In this document: piece after piece, positions 1 to 11,607 of the stretch
How positions within the stretch are numbered: position 1 is the stretch's first letter
Layout: every line of letters begins with the position of its first letter
Origin: Maribacter sp. 1_MG-2023
Lineage (GTDB): Bacteria; Bacteroidota; Bacteroidia; Flavobacteriales; Flavobacteriaceae
Assembly (NCBI RefSeq): GCF_030547005.1
Contig: NZ_JAUOPN010000009.1
Location: 1-64,000 of the forward strand
DNA length: 64,000 nt
Direction of reading: 5' to 3'
Translations under genes and position numbers: made by a program
Notes under the pieces: generated by a model
What the model saw: the letters and a program-made list of their open reading frames with translations, nothing else
Told to the model about the DNA's origin: nothing
Database searches by the model: none

Positions 1-77
1 TACAACAGGTCCTATAATCAATGTCCTTAAAAACATATTAGCCTGAAAAAAGGACACTGATCATAGCCCTGTCGTTA
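1..77. repeat. 77-bp palindromic repeat, copy 1 (attC-like site end)
   Basis: The 77 bases are identical to positions 1995-2071. They form an imperfect hairpin: arm 1-26 pairs with arm 52-77 around a 25-nt loop, with two A.C mismatches and a small bulge in the stem. The right end reads GTCGTTACCA, so a GTTRRRY-like core box (GTTACCA, 74-80) sits at the edge. The match may continue left of the window. It resembles the folded end of an integron attC site; that identity is inference. Confidence 0.75.
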
Positions 78-114
78 CCATTTATAGCTCATTATTAAAA
101 TTACTAATTAAATT

Positions 115-1587
115 TTACTGGAAACTATAAACTGACATCTTAGGATTTTTCTTTTCAGCTTTAATTAGAGCAACACCTTTTGAAGTAAAATAAGAGACAA
201 TCATTTGGTCTTTACCATTTTCGCTACTATTAGTAACGAATTTTCTAAAGTCTTCACTAAAAATAGTTCCCAAAATTGTTTGCCTATTTAGTCGTATTTT
301 TTTTGTAAATGAATCTTTAAGAATAAATCTAGAATATAAACCATTGTAATTGTAGTCATTTAAACCATTAAGTTTATAAAAATCATAATTCTTAAATTCT
401 TCTTTAACAATTAATTCGCCATCATCTTTATTTAGTAAAAAGAATTTACATTGACGCTTTCCTTTTTTTGTATAGTAACTAACACCTGCATAATCTTTTG
501 AAATATCTAAATATAAATGCCTATTGTAGCTATTGGACATAACTAAATTGGAATCCGTTATTAAATGCTTGCGAATCCAATCTAGCTTACCTGTGTTATC
601 ATATTTGGTCACTATAAAACCATCATCTTCGTTTTCTATTTGTAAGCCGGAAATTAAATAAAAAGAGTTGTCGATTTCACTATATTTTATTGCTCCAAAT
701 GAATTAATATTCGCTCTATAAAAAGTACTTTCTACATGACCTCCCGAGCTAATTCTATTCCACTCTGTGAAAGCATCCGCCCCATAATTTACAAGCGCGA
801 AATTTTCTTTATCATTAGTTGGTTTAGAGCTTAATTTGATATTTGATAATAGTTTTCCCTTGTAATCAAATTTTAAAACGTGATATGAATTTAATTCTTT
901 ATTACCCTCAACAGTATATTTCAGCATAAAATACTTACTGTTATAATAAAAAAGCTTTGGATTTCTACCCGCAAACCAATATCCCTCAGGCAACTCTAGT
1001 TTATTATATGTTTCCTGTAAACTGTTTAATTCCTTTTTATAAATATAAATTTCAATAGCTTTAAAATCGCCATTTTTTCTATGCTCTGAACCTGTTTTCC
1101 TACCTAAAGAAATAATATGTGTATCAGTTAAGAACTCTTTTGAAATAACATCAACCCATTTTTGTTTAATATTATTGTATTTGGGGTTTTCCTCAATATC
1201 CCCATTTAAATCAATATCGCTTATCTTCTTTTCTCCGTTAATATTAATATAATCTTTACCATCAAAAAAGACAAAGTTTTCTCCACTTGGGGAATAAAAG
1301 TAATCTGCAAATTGTGAGTCTTTTTGAAAATATCCTGCTCCTAATTTATTATTTGAATTAAAATTATTTATTTCAAGTTCGGAGTTAATATTAGAAAAGA
1401 TAATTTGCTTTTTTTTAGAAGATTTGTTTTTTTGTAGCAGGGTTAAGGAACTATTTTTTTGATGCGCTTTATCATTGTAAATATAAAAACCATCTTTTAT
1501 CTCAAGAGTTTGCGATAATTCCTGAGCAATACCGTGCATATTAAATGCTAAGAAAACAATAATGAAATTCTGAAATGATTTTTGCAT
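115..1587 (-). CDS. Secreted protein of unknown function
   Basis: I do not recognise this 490-residue protein. Residues 1-22 form a signal peptide ending in IAQ, so it is probably exported to the periplasm or cell surface. The rest has no membrane segments. It is made of short beta-rich stretches with many Tyr, Asn and Lys residues and phrases such as DNTGKLDWIRK, which suggests a beta-propeller-like fold, but no clear repeat can be proven by eye. The gene lies between the two copies of the 77-bp palindrome and is oriented opposite to the next gene, as if it were the cargo of a single cassette. AT-rich codon use fits an acquired gene. Confidence 0.7.
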   Translation of the reverse strand: MQKSFQNFIIVFLAFNMHGIAQELSQTLEIKDGFYIYNDKAHQKNSSLTLLQKNKSSKKKQIIFSNINSELEINNFNSNNKLGAGYFQKDSQFADYFYSPSGENFVFFDGKDYININGEKKISDIDLNGDIEENPKYNNIKQKWVDVISKEFLTDTHIISLGRKTGSEHRKNGDFKAIEIYIYKKELNSLQETYNKLELPEGYWFAGRNPKLFYYNSKYFMLKYTVEGNKELNSYHVLKFDYKGKLLSNIKLSSKPTNDKENFALVNYGADAFTEWNRISSGGHVESTFYRANINSFGAIKYSEIDNSFYLISGLQIENEDDGFIVTKYDNTGKLDWIRKHLITDSNLVMSNSYNRHLYLDISKDYAGVSYYTKKGKRQCKFFLLNKDDGELIVKEEFKNYDFYKLNGLNDYNYNGLYSRFILKDSFTKKIRLNRQTILGTIFSEDFRKFVTNSSENGKDQMIVSYFTSKGVALIKAEKKNPKMSVYSFQ

Positions 1588-1866
1588 TGGTTAATTTTTC
1601 AAATTATAACGTTAATTAATTAATAATATTTTTCTTTCAAAGAATTATAGCGGTTAAGTTATAGACTTTGAGCAAGTCCGAGCAAATGGACAAAAAACAT
1701 GCAACTGTTACGAGAATGGACTTTTTAGCTAGATTGGGTAAATGAATTTTACTCAAACCTTTTACAGAAAGTTCCAATTTGAGCAATCATTACGCAATCG
1801 AAAAAGGAATCTTCATTGATTAATCTGCGTAAAGAGCCTGGGCTTACTGTTGTGTTTCGCAACAAA
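1588..1866. other. Non-coding spacer upstream of the reverse gene
   Basis: This stretch holds no convincing gene. It should contain the promoter of the reverse-strand secreted-protein gene, but I could not identify one. Near its right end is a small inverted repeat (GTTG, seven bases, CAAC, around 1848-1862) just before the repeat element that begins at 1867. Confidence 0.4.
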
Positions 1867-1994
1867 TGGTAACAATGCCTAAACGTAATGCGGGGTTTTG
1901 GGCTAAATCGAAAGGTCTGTGTATATTTACTAAGTCGCTAAATCTTTGGGATTTAGCTTTGGACAAAAAAAAGTAAAATTAAAATAAAACCACT
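1867..1994. repeat. Intergenic repeat element A (left part of site 2)
   Basis: The element begins with TGGTAAC (1867-1873), the exact complement of the GTTACCA core at 74-80. It shares a long diverged match with element B at 2872-3000, including TAAACRTAATG, GTTTTGGGCT, AAGGTCT, and a hairpin GCTAAATC/GATTTAGC followed by an A-rich tail. It runs directly into copy 2 of the 77-bp palindrome, so 1867-2074 can be read as one composite boundary of about 208 bp. Confidence 0.65.
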
Positions 1995-2071
1995 TACAAC
2001 AGGTCCTATAATCAATGTCCTTAAAAACATATTAGCCTGAAAAAAGGACACTGATCATAGCCCTGTCGTTA
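1995..2071. repeat. 77-bp palindromic repeat, copy 2 (attC-like site end)
   Basis: Identical over all 77 bases to positions 1-77, with the same imperfect stem and loop. The right edge reads GTCGTTAGCA, giving a GTTRRRY-like core GTTAGCA at 2068-2074. Sequence identity stops right after the shared GTTA (next bases CCA in copy 1, GCA here), as expected at a recombination point between different cargo. The start codon of the next gene is only nine bases beyond the repeat. Confidence 0.8.
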
Positions 2072-2080
2072 GCAATAATT

Positions 2081-2887
2081 ATGAAAAGAACAAGGGAAGA
2101 AGAAATAGAGCACATAAATAAAATTGTTAACCTATTAAAGAGTAAAGAAGCTGGTTTGATTGCGAACATTAATAACAATGAATTAGGACACATATATGGT
2201 TTATTAGCTGGCATGCAATTTCTATATGCAATCCACTCATATTTTGTAGAGAATGACAAAAACAAAACAAAAGACCTACTTAATCTACAGGGGAAATATA
2301 AACTTAAACAAGCTCAGCTTACTAAGGGAAGTAGAATTTTTGAAGTAGCTAGGACACTTATATCAAATGTTGCAATTTCAGACAATTTAGAATTGATTAA
2401 TACATACGGTAATTTCAACTATCCAATTAGTTATGTCAGCAGAAACAAAACAATAGAAACAGATTATAAATCGTGGGTTGCAAATGGTCAAGAATGTATT
2501 TATTCTGAATTAATGCTCAATTCCATGAATAAAGATATAGATAAACTTAAGGGAAATTTAAAAATATTTAAATCTAAAACTTTAAAAAAGAAGATGAATC
2601 AAAGAATGCTTATGGATTTAGAATTCTATGAAAACCTAATAGCGAAGAACAAGCATCAGATTAAATCTTCTATTGAAAAATTTCTTTTGACAAAAGAACA
2701 TAATTACAGAAATCAACATGACAGATTTCCTGAATTAATTTCTTACCCGGCTATTGGCTATCTGAAAATAGCTAAGATTAATGGATTCGACATAAAAATC
2801 GATAACCCGTTAATTCCTATTGACCTATTAGAATTATCACCTTTGAAAAAGTATTCAGAAATAATAACTGTTGCTAACAAAATCTAA
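2081..2887 (+). CDS. Hypothetical protein, putative cassette gene
   Basis: A 268-residue soluble protein that I do not recognise. It is rich in Lys, Asn and Ile, has no signal peptide, and looks mostly helical (for example charged stretches around residues 150-195). The start ATG lies nine bases after the 77-bp palindrome. The last few codons and the TAA stop lie inside the next repeat element, whose TGCTAAC box (2872-2878) encodes part of the C-terminal VANKI. A start hard against one site and a stop inside the next is the geometry of integron gene cassettes. Function unknown. Confidence 0.75.
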   Translation: MKRTREEEIEHINKIVNLLKSKEAGLIANINNNELGHIYGLLAGMQFLYAIHSYFVENDKNKTKDLLNLQGKYKLKQAQLTKGSRIFEVARTLISNVAISDNLELINTYGNFNYPISYVSRNKTIETDYKSWVANGQECIYSELMLNSMNKDIDKLKGNLKIFKSKTLKKKMNQRMLMDLEFYENLIAKNKHQIKSSIEKFLLTKEHNYRNQHDRFPELISYPAIGYLKIAKINGFDIKIDNPLIPIDLLELSPLKKYSEIITVANKI

Positions 2888-3000
2888 ACATAATGAAGAG
2901 TTTTGGGCTGAATTAAGGTCTTTGTATACTTTTCTGCAAGCGGGTTTATAATATCGCTAAATCTTATGGGTTTAGCTTTCGAACAAAAAATAAAAAGCAA
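2872..3000. repeat. Intergenic repeat element B, lacking the palindrome
   Basis: Begins with TGCTAAC (2872-2878), the exact complement of the GTTAGCA core at 2068-2074. It then follows element A through GTTTTGGGCT, AAGGTCT, the GCTAAAT...TTTAGC hairpin and an A-rich tail. A short stretch around 2930-2955 is longer than in element A. Unlike element A it is not followed by the 77-bp palindrome; the next gene starts directly after it, so the boundary may be partly deleted. Confidence 0.6.
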
Positions 3001-3004
3001 AAGA

Positions 3005-3445
3005 ATGACTTTAACTGAATTTGTAAAAAATAATTCTGGATTAACTATAGAAGGGAATAAATTATTAATAGGTGACAACTTTTCTTTAAGTGATATTCCA
3101 CGCCTAATACAAATTTTTAGAACTAATAATATTGAATTTGGCATTCACGATATAGTTCATCCATCACCTACAGACCCAGGAGCTTATATTGATTATTCTT
3201 TACTAATGTCAGAATCTCAAGATAATTGGAGTATGACTATGGGAAATCATGCATGGAGTGCTGGAATATACAGGATAAAGGAATCCACAATTATTTTACA
3301 GCTAGAAAACCTTATTAAAAACAATAAATTAAGCGAAATTAAAGTTGGAAATGCACTATTTTTTTCACGAAAAGAAGTTTTAGAAAAATCGCTTAGTGAT
3401 GAAAAAAATGCAGAACTGATAATATTACATTCTGGAACGGTATAA
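3005..3445 (+). CDS. Hypothetical protein, putative cassette gene
   Basis: A soluble protein of about 146 residues that I do not recognise. An in-frame ATG at 2966 exists, but its first 13 codons lie within repeat element B, so I chose the ATG at 3005 (MTLTEFVKNN). No signal peptide or membrane segment is visible. The C-terminal half has alternating hydrophobic patterns typical of an alpha/beta fold. The TAA stop at 3443-3445 is the first part of a motif (AATAACTATTGCTAAC) that also ends the preceding gene with one base different, so gene end and repeat again coincide. Confidence 0.65.
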   Translation: MTLTEFVKNNSGLTIEGNKLLIGDNFSLSDIPRLIQIFRTNNIEFGIHDIVHPSPTDPGAYIDYSLLMSESQDNWSMTMGNHAWSAGIYRIKESTIILQLENLIKNNKLSEIKVGNALFFSRKEVLEKSLSDEKNAELIILHSGTV

Positions 3446-3462
3446 TAACTATTGCTAACAAA
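3443..3462. repeat. Conserved cassette-end motif with TGCTAAC box
   Basis: AATAACTATTGCTAAC here matches AATAACTGTTGCTAAC at 2863-2878 with one difference, and in both places it follows or overlaps the stop codon of an unrelated gene. Weaker relatives occur near 3610 (AACTATTGCTTAC) and 4289 (ATAACTATTGCT). Confidence 0.5.
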
Positions 3463-3518
3463 GAACTGAGGTGAAAAACATACGAATTCTTCTTTGATCT
3501 GAGACAATATTATTCTAG

Positions 3519-3557
3519 GCTCATAGATTCAAAAAAAAGATTCTTGAGCTTTTTTTT
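3519..3557 (+). terminator. Possible rho-independent terminator
   Basis: GCTCA (3519-3523) pairs with TGAGC (3545-3549), with a few further pairs inside, followed by eight T residues. The stem is short and the loop A-rich, so this is only a moderate candidate. Confidence 0.4.
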
Positions 3558-3643
3558 GTGTTATTTATTAGTGGTAAGTTAGTTGGATACGATAACTTGT
3601 TATCTTAAACTATTGCTTACAATAGCTGGCAAAACATTTAATT

Positions 3644-3898
3644 ATGGAGACGAACGAATTATTAAGAAATCAAATTTTTGAAATAATAAAAAATCAACTT
3701 AAGGATAACAATCCTCCTGAAACGAAAATTACATTGGATAGATTGCGGGCTCAGGGATTTGATGATTCTCAAGCTAGACAAATGATTGGACAATGTGTTT
3801 CTGTTGAAATATATCAAATTATGAAAACCAATGAACCATACAATAATGCCAGATATATTGAGAATTTACAAAAACTCCCAAAAGAGCCATTTGAATAG
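3644..3898 (+). CDS. Small conserved hypothetical protein
   Basis: An 84-residue soluble protein starting METNELLRNQ. It carries a helical region with the phrase FDDSQARQMIGQCV at about 45-58 and ends KLPKEPFE. Short proteins of this type are, to my knowledge, widespread in bacteria and lack an assigned function. It is followed three bases later by the next gene, so the two are almost certainly co-translated. The TAG stop is immediately followed by GATATG, placing the second start within reach of the terminating ribosome. Confidence 0.75.
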   Translation: METNELLRNQIFEIIKNQLKDNNPPETKITLDRLRAQGFDDSQARQMIGQCVSVEIYQIMKTNEPYNNARYIENLQKLPKEPFE

Positions 3899-3901
3899 GA
3901 T

Positions 3902-4171
3902 ATGAAAATAGAATTTACAAAAGAGCAATATAAAACTCTGCTTACGATAATGTATTGTGGTGAATGGATGCTTAACAGCTATAAAGATAATGATGACGAA
4001 ATCTCCAAAGAAACTGATGAAGTAAAACAAAGTGTATTTTCTTTTGCAAAGGATTCGAGATTAGAAAAGTGGGTAGAATACGACTCGGAAATGGATAAAT
4101 ATTTTCCTACAGCAGATATGGAAGATGAATTATATAAATTCATTAATATCTATAACTTGAAACAAAAATAA
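3902..4171 (+). CDS. Small acidic hypothetical protein
   Basis: An 89-residue acidic protein beginning MKIEFTKEQY, with the phrase YCGEWMLNSY at about 19-28 and a predicted all-helical content. No catalytic motif or signal peptide is visible. It starts three bases after the stop of the preceding 84-residue gene, implying translational coupling and a joint role. I cannot assign a function. The pair sits at the right edge of the accessory strip, and the spacer after it (4172-4330) holds only a weak copy of the ATAACTATTGCT motif near 4289. Confidence 0.7.
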   Translation: MKIEFTKEQYKTLLTIMYCGEWMLNSYKDNDDEISKETDEVKQSVFSFAKDSRLEKWVEYDSEMDKYFPTADMEDELYKFINIYNLKQK

Positions 4172-4330
4172 TAATAAAACTTGTGCCTAAAAAGTGTGGC
4201 TTGCATCAATAAATTTAATTTATCAAAGTAAATTGCTTAGCTTTAGTCAGCTGTCATTAAGTTTATTACAGATTCAAATAAACACGATATAACTATTGCT
4301 TTCTTGATAAATTAAATCACTGTAACCTCT

Positions 4331-5371
4331 ATGAAAGACTTAAAATACCTAGCTGCATTTTCTTTGCCCTTAGTTGCTTTTATAGGTTTATACTTTAAAG
4401 GAATTTTTACCTTTTTAACGCCTTTTTATGCATTTGTAATTATACCCATTTTAGAGCTTTTGCTACCTGTAGAAACTTCCAATTTAAATGAAGTTGAAGT
4501 GGAAGATAAACTAAAACGAAAAGTTTTTGATTGGCTTCTGTACCTCAATTTACCAGTTATTATTGGTTTGTTACTATGGAGTTTTTACATTGTGAACACG
4601 CAAAATCTGGCTACATATGAATTTTTAGGTTTAATTTTCTCTGTAGGTATTGTTTTAGGTACTAATGGTATAAATGTAGCCCACGAACTCGGTCATCGAC
4701 AAAGTACCAACGAGCGTTTTATTGGTAAGGCTTTGCTATTACCTAGCTACTACATGCATTTTTATATTGAACATAATTTCGGGCATCATTTGCATGCCGC
4801 AACACCAGAAGATCCGGCTACTGCCAAATACAATCAAAGTGTGTATTCTTTCTGGTTTACTTCAAGTATTCGACAATACTTTAATGCATGGAAAATTCAG
4901 AAAAGACTATTGAAGAGTAATAATCAAGGCTTTTTTTCCTTTAAAAACGATATGCTTTGGTATACATTTTTCCAGATGATCTACTTAGGGGCTATATTAT
5001 TTTTCTTCAGTCCTAAAGTACTATTGTTTGGAATTTTAGCGGGTATCGTTGGTTTCATTATGCTTGAAACCGTAAACTATATCGAACATTATGGTTTATT
5101 GCGACATAAAACCAAATCTGGTAGATATGAGCGTGTTCGCGAAATGCATTCATGGAACTCTAACCACGTAGTTGGGCGAATTGTTTTGTATGAGTTAACA
5201 AGGCACAGCGATCACCACTATAAATCTTCAAAAAAATATCAAATATTAGATTGCCACGATGAGAGTCCGCAAATGGCATATGGGTATCCCACATCTATGG
5301 TACTCTCTTTATGTCCGCCATTATGGTTTGCAATCATGAATAAGCGAGTACCTAAGGAAATGAGAGTTTGA
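4331..5371 (+). CDS. alkB: Alkane 1-monooxygenase, AlkB-type membrane di-iron hydroxylase
   Basis: A 346-residue polytopic inner-membrane protein. The histidine clusters of the family are all present: HELGH at 118-122, EHNFGHHLH at 147-155, NYIEHYGL at 249-256 and RHSDHH at 291-296. They bind the two irons that hydroxylate the terminal carbon of medium-chain alkanes using electrons from rubredoxin. Hydrophobic helices cover about 5-45, 70-115 and 208-250. No rubredoxin or rubredoxin reductase gene is adjacent, so electron donors must be encoded elsewhere. The gene is apparently monocistronic. Family membership is secure; substrate range (alkane or another hydrocarbon chain) is inferred. Confidence 0.92.
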   Translation: MKDLKYLAAFSLPLVAFIGLYFKGIFTFLTPFYAFVIIPILELLLPVETSNLNEVEVEDKLKRKVFDWLLYLNLPVIIGLLLWSFYIVNTQNLATYEFLGLIFSVGIVLGTNGINVAHELGHRQSTNERFIGKALLLPSYYMHFYIEHNFGHHLHAATPEDPATAKYNQSVYSFWFTSSIRQYFNAWKIQKRLLKSNNQGFFSFKNDMLWYTFFQMIYLGAILFFFSPKVLLFGILAGIVGFIMLETVNYIEHYGLLRHKTKSGRYERVREMHSWNSNHVVGRIVLYELTRHSDHHYKSSKKYQILDCHDESPQMAYGYPTSMVLSLCPPLWFAIMNKRVPKEMRV

Positions 5372-5433
5372 TAATTTTATATTATCTACCTTTCTATAGT
5401 TAGTAAAATCAGCCAACAACCTATCCACCAAAA

Positions 5434-6993
5434 ATGAAAAATCTACTATTAATACTTTTTATAGCTATTCAGCTTTTTTCTTGTCAAGATCAAAAGAAAA
5501 TTGAGGATATAAAACCGCAAAAACCAAATATCATTTACATTTTGGCAGATGATTTAGGGTATGCCGAAATTGGTGCTTTTGGTCAAGAGAAAATAGAAAC
5601 TCCTAATATAGACTCCCTATCAAAAGAGGGCATGATTTTTACCCAGCATTATTCTAGTGCTCCCGTTTGTGCACCTGCCAGATATATGTTTTTGACCGGT
5701 AAGCATGCGGGTAATTCTTTTATACGTGGTAATGATGAGTGGAACGACCGTGGTGATGTTTGGAACTATAACGCCATGGCAAAAGATTCTACATTAGAAG
5801 GGCAAAGACCAGTTCCGAAAGGAACCAAGACCATTGCCAATTATTTAAAAGAAGAAGGGTATAAGACTGGTTTAGTTGGAAAATGGGGATTAGGCGCACC
5901 GCATACACACTCCATACCCAATGAAATGGGATTTGATTTTTTCTACGGCTTCAATTGTCAACGACAGGCACATACCTATTATCCATTGCATTTGTATAAG
6001 AACAAAAACCGCGTTCATTTGGCTAATGATACGGTTGCACCAAGTTCACCTTTCCCTAAAGGGTTAGATCCAAAGAATCCAGAGAGCTATAAAGACTATA
6101 CGTTAACAGATTATGCGCCCGATTTAATGTTCAAAGAGCTTACTGGATTTGTTGAAGAAAATAAAGACAATCCGTTTTTCTTGTATTGGGCAACTCCCAT
6201 TCCGCATGTGGCATTACAAGCTCCGCAGCGTTGGGTAGATTATTATAGAGAGAAGTTCGGACCAGAAGAGCCATATTTATCAGGTGAGGGTAATGGTTAT
6301 TTTTCGCACCAGACTCCGCATGCAGCTTATGCCGCCATGGTTTCCTATTTTGATGAGAATGTAGGAAAGTTGGTAAAGCAGTTAAAAGACGAAGGTATTT
6401 ATGAGAATACACTGATTGTTTTTACGTCAGATAACGGACCAAGTTATGCAGGTGGTACAGATCCAGCATTTTTTGAAAGTGCTAAACCTTATGAAGGGGA
6501 GTATGGCAAAGGAAAGGGATTTGTATATGAAGGTGGAATAAGAGTACCCACATTTTTTACCTGGCCAGGTAAAATTAAGCCAGGTACTACAAGCAATCAC
6601 GCCTCTGCACATTACGATATGCTGGCAACCTTTGCAGATATATTAGATTTTGAAAAACCAGCAACAGACGGAATCAGTTTTTTACCCACATTATTGGGCG
6701 AGGAGAACCAAGTAGCGCATGAGTTTATGTATTGGGAATTCCCCGAATATGGCGGACAAGTAGCGATTAGAATGGGCGATTTTAAAGTAGTTCGTCAACA
6801 TTTAAAAGATGACGAGCAACCAACCTTAGAGTTGTATAATTTAAAGAGCGACCCTACGGAAAAGAATAATATAGCTTTAGATTATCCTGAGATTTTAGAA
6901 AAGGCGGCAGCAATATTCAAAAAAGAACATACCAAACCAGATACCGAACGTTTTCAGATTCCAATGCTAGAAAACGGATTATTAAGTGATTAA
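5434..6993 (+). CDS. S1-family sulfatase, lipoprotein
   Basis: A 519-residue arylsulfatase-type enzyme. Residues 1-17 form a lipoprotein signal ending LFSC, so Cys17 should be lipidated and the enzyme anchored in the envelope. NIIYILADD at 32-40 supplies metal-binding Asp39/Asp40. The motif CAPAR at 79-83 is the CxPxR signature in which Cys79 must be oxidised to formylglycine. FTSDNGP around 330 is another family mark. It removes sulfate esters from a substrate, probably a carbohydrate, given the beta-galactosidase and the formylglycine-generating enzyme on the same strand downstream. The S1 subfamily and sulfate position cannot be told from sequence alone. Confidence 0.93.
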   Translation: MKNLLLILFIAIQLFSCQDQKKIEDIKPQKPNIIYILADDLGYAEIGAFGQEKIETPNIDSLSKEGMIFTQHYSSAPVCAPARYMFLTGKHAGNSFIRGNDEWNDRGDVWNYNAMAKDSTLEGQRPVPKGTKTIANYLKEEGYKTGLVGKWGLGAPHTHSIPNEMGFDFFYGFNCQRQAHTYYPLHLYKNKNRVHLANDTVAPSSPFPKGLDPKNPESYKDYTLTDYAPDLMFKELTGFVEENKDNPFFLYWATPIPHVALQAPQRWVDYYREKFGPEEPYLSGEGNGYFSHQTPHAAYAAMVSYFDENVGKLVKQLKDEGIYENTLIVFTSDNGPSYAGGTDPAFFESAKPYEGEYGKGKGFVYEGGIRVPTFFTWPGKIKPGTTSNHASAHYDMLATFADILDFEKPATDGISFLPTLLGEENQVAHEFMYWEFPEYGGQVAIRMGDFKVVRQHLKDDEQPTLELYNLKSDPTEKNNIALDYPEILEKAAAIFKKEHTKPDTERFQIPMLENGLLSD

Positions 6994-7216
6994 GAACATA
7001 GCGTTTGTTAGAGCATCATTTTATATGGTCTACAACATGGTATCCTTTTCAAATTCGCAAGTTTAATTGTATTTTGCAAGGATGGAATATTTGGTAGTAT
7101 CTGAAATATTCAGGTATTAAAATATGAATTTCCATAAATTACAACATCTAAAATGCGAAATCATTATAATGGTAGTGAATTCGTATACTTTGAAACTAAC
7201 ACACTTGAACAACTAG

Positions 7217-10411
<3,195 letters not shown>

Positions 10412-10460
10412 AATCGCAGTATTTGACTAGAATTTAAAGAAGAGAAAGTATATTTAGCAC

Positions 10461-11597
10461 ATGAATAAAAGTGTACAGTTTTTAGGCTTGGGTTTACTGA
10501 TATTTGGAATGGTAAATTGTAAGTCAGAACCCAAAGAAAACAAAGTCCAAGAAAAAGTTGCTGCGAAGGTTGAAGAAACTGCACAGGTAGTCGAACATAC
10601 AATTTTGAACGAAAAACCTGAAGGAGTAACTGCTCCCGATGGCATGGTATGGGTATCTGGTGCAACTTTTAAGCAAGGAGCAGTAGATACTGATAAAGCG
10701 GCAATGGATCATGAAAAACCAGCAGTTGATGTAATAGTTGACGGATTTTTTATGGATGTCACAGAAGTAACCAATGCTCAATTTGCAGCATTTGTAAAAG
10801 CTACGGGCTATGTAACTGTTGCCGAAAAGGGAATTGATTGGGAAGAACTTAAAAAGCAAGTACCACCAGGTACCGAAAAACCACACGATTCAATATTGCA
10901 ACCAGGATCATTAACGTTTAAAAAAGCGAAATCAACAGTCCCGAATCTATATGACTTCTCACAATGGTGGAACTGGACGATTGGTGCAGATTGGAAACAC
11001 CCAAACGGACCTAAAAGTAGCATTAAGGGAAAAGACAATTATCCCGTAGTGCAGGTATCTTATGAAGATGCTTTGGCATATTGCGAATGGGCAAATAGAC
11101 GTTTACCAACAGAGGCAGAGTGGGAGCTGGCATCTAGAGCAGGTTCTTATGGTACCATCTATAATTGGGGTGATGACGAATCTGTTTTAAGGGAAAAAGC
11201 AAATACTTGGGAAGGTGAGTTTCCTGTGAAAAATACTATAGCAGATGGATTCGAGTTGCGTGCCCCTGTAAAATCATATCCTCCAAATGCATATGGTTTA
11301 TACGATATGGCAGGTAATGTTTGGGAATGGACGAGTGATTGGTATAACACCAACTACTATAAAGAGATAAAAGATAGAAATACAGTTTTAGTAAATCCTA
11401 CAGGAGCAGAAACTCCGTTTACACCAAATAATCCATTAGCAAAAGAACGCGTAATAAAAGGCGGTTCTTTTTTATGTAGTGCATCGTATTGCGCTAGTTA
11501 CCGAGTGTCTGCCAGAATGGGCTCTAGTATGGATTCTTCTTTAGAGCACACTGGGTTTAGAACAGTTGCTACCGCAGATATCTTAGAAATAGAGTAA
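10461..11597 (+). CDS. Formylglycine-generating enzyme (sulfatase-modifying factor), lipoprotein
   Basis: A 378-residue SUMF1/FGE-sulfatase domain protein. The signal peptide ends GMVNC, giving a lipidation site at Cys20. Typical landmarks are PTEAEWE (216-222), NVWEWTSDWY (286-295) and GGSFLC (334-339). The two catalytic cysteines are retained as Cys339 and Cys344 in LCSASYC, with the same spacing as in human FGE, and the C-terminal HTGFR motif is intact. It therefore looks like a true maturase that converts the sulfatase Cys to formylglycine rather than a catalytically lost relative. It follows the beta-galactosidase by 49 bases. Export implies that maturation happens during or after secretion. 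Confidence 0.9.
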   Translation: MNKSVQFLGLGLLIFGMVNCKSEPKENKVQEKVAAKVEETAQVVEHTILNEKPEGVTAPDGMVWVSGATFKQGAVDTDKAAMDHEKPAVDVIVDGFFMDVTEVTNAQFAAFVKATGYVTVAEKGIDWEELKKQVPPGTEKPHDSILQPGSLTFKKAKSTVPNLYDFSQWWNWTIGADWKHPNGPKSSIKGKDNYPVVQVSYEDALAYCEWANRRLPTEAEWELASRAGSYGTIYNWGDDESVLREKANTWEGEFPVKNTIADGFELRAPVKSYPPNAYGLYDMAGNVWEWTSDWYNTNYYKEIKDRNTVLVNPTGAETPFTPNNPLAKERVIKGGSFLCSASYCASYRVSARMGSSMDSSLEHTGFRTVATADILEIE

Positions 11598-11607
11598 AGC
11601 GATAAGC

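Noticed and set aside
2966-3004. ATG at 2966 as the start of the cassette-3 gene
   Set aside because: The 13 extra codons lie inside intergenic repeat element B, which also occurs at 1867-1994 without a gene start.
2884-3144. Reverse-strand open frame across the repeat and the start of the next gene
   Set aside because: It overlaps repeat element B and a better-supported forward gene, and its translation has no recognisable features.
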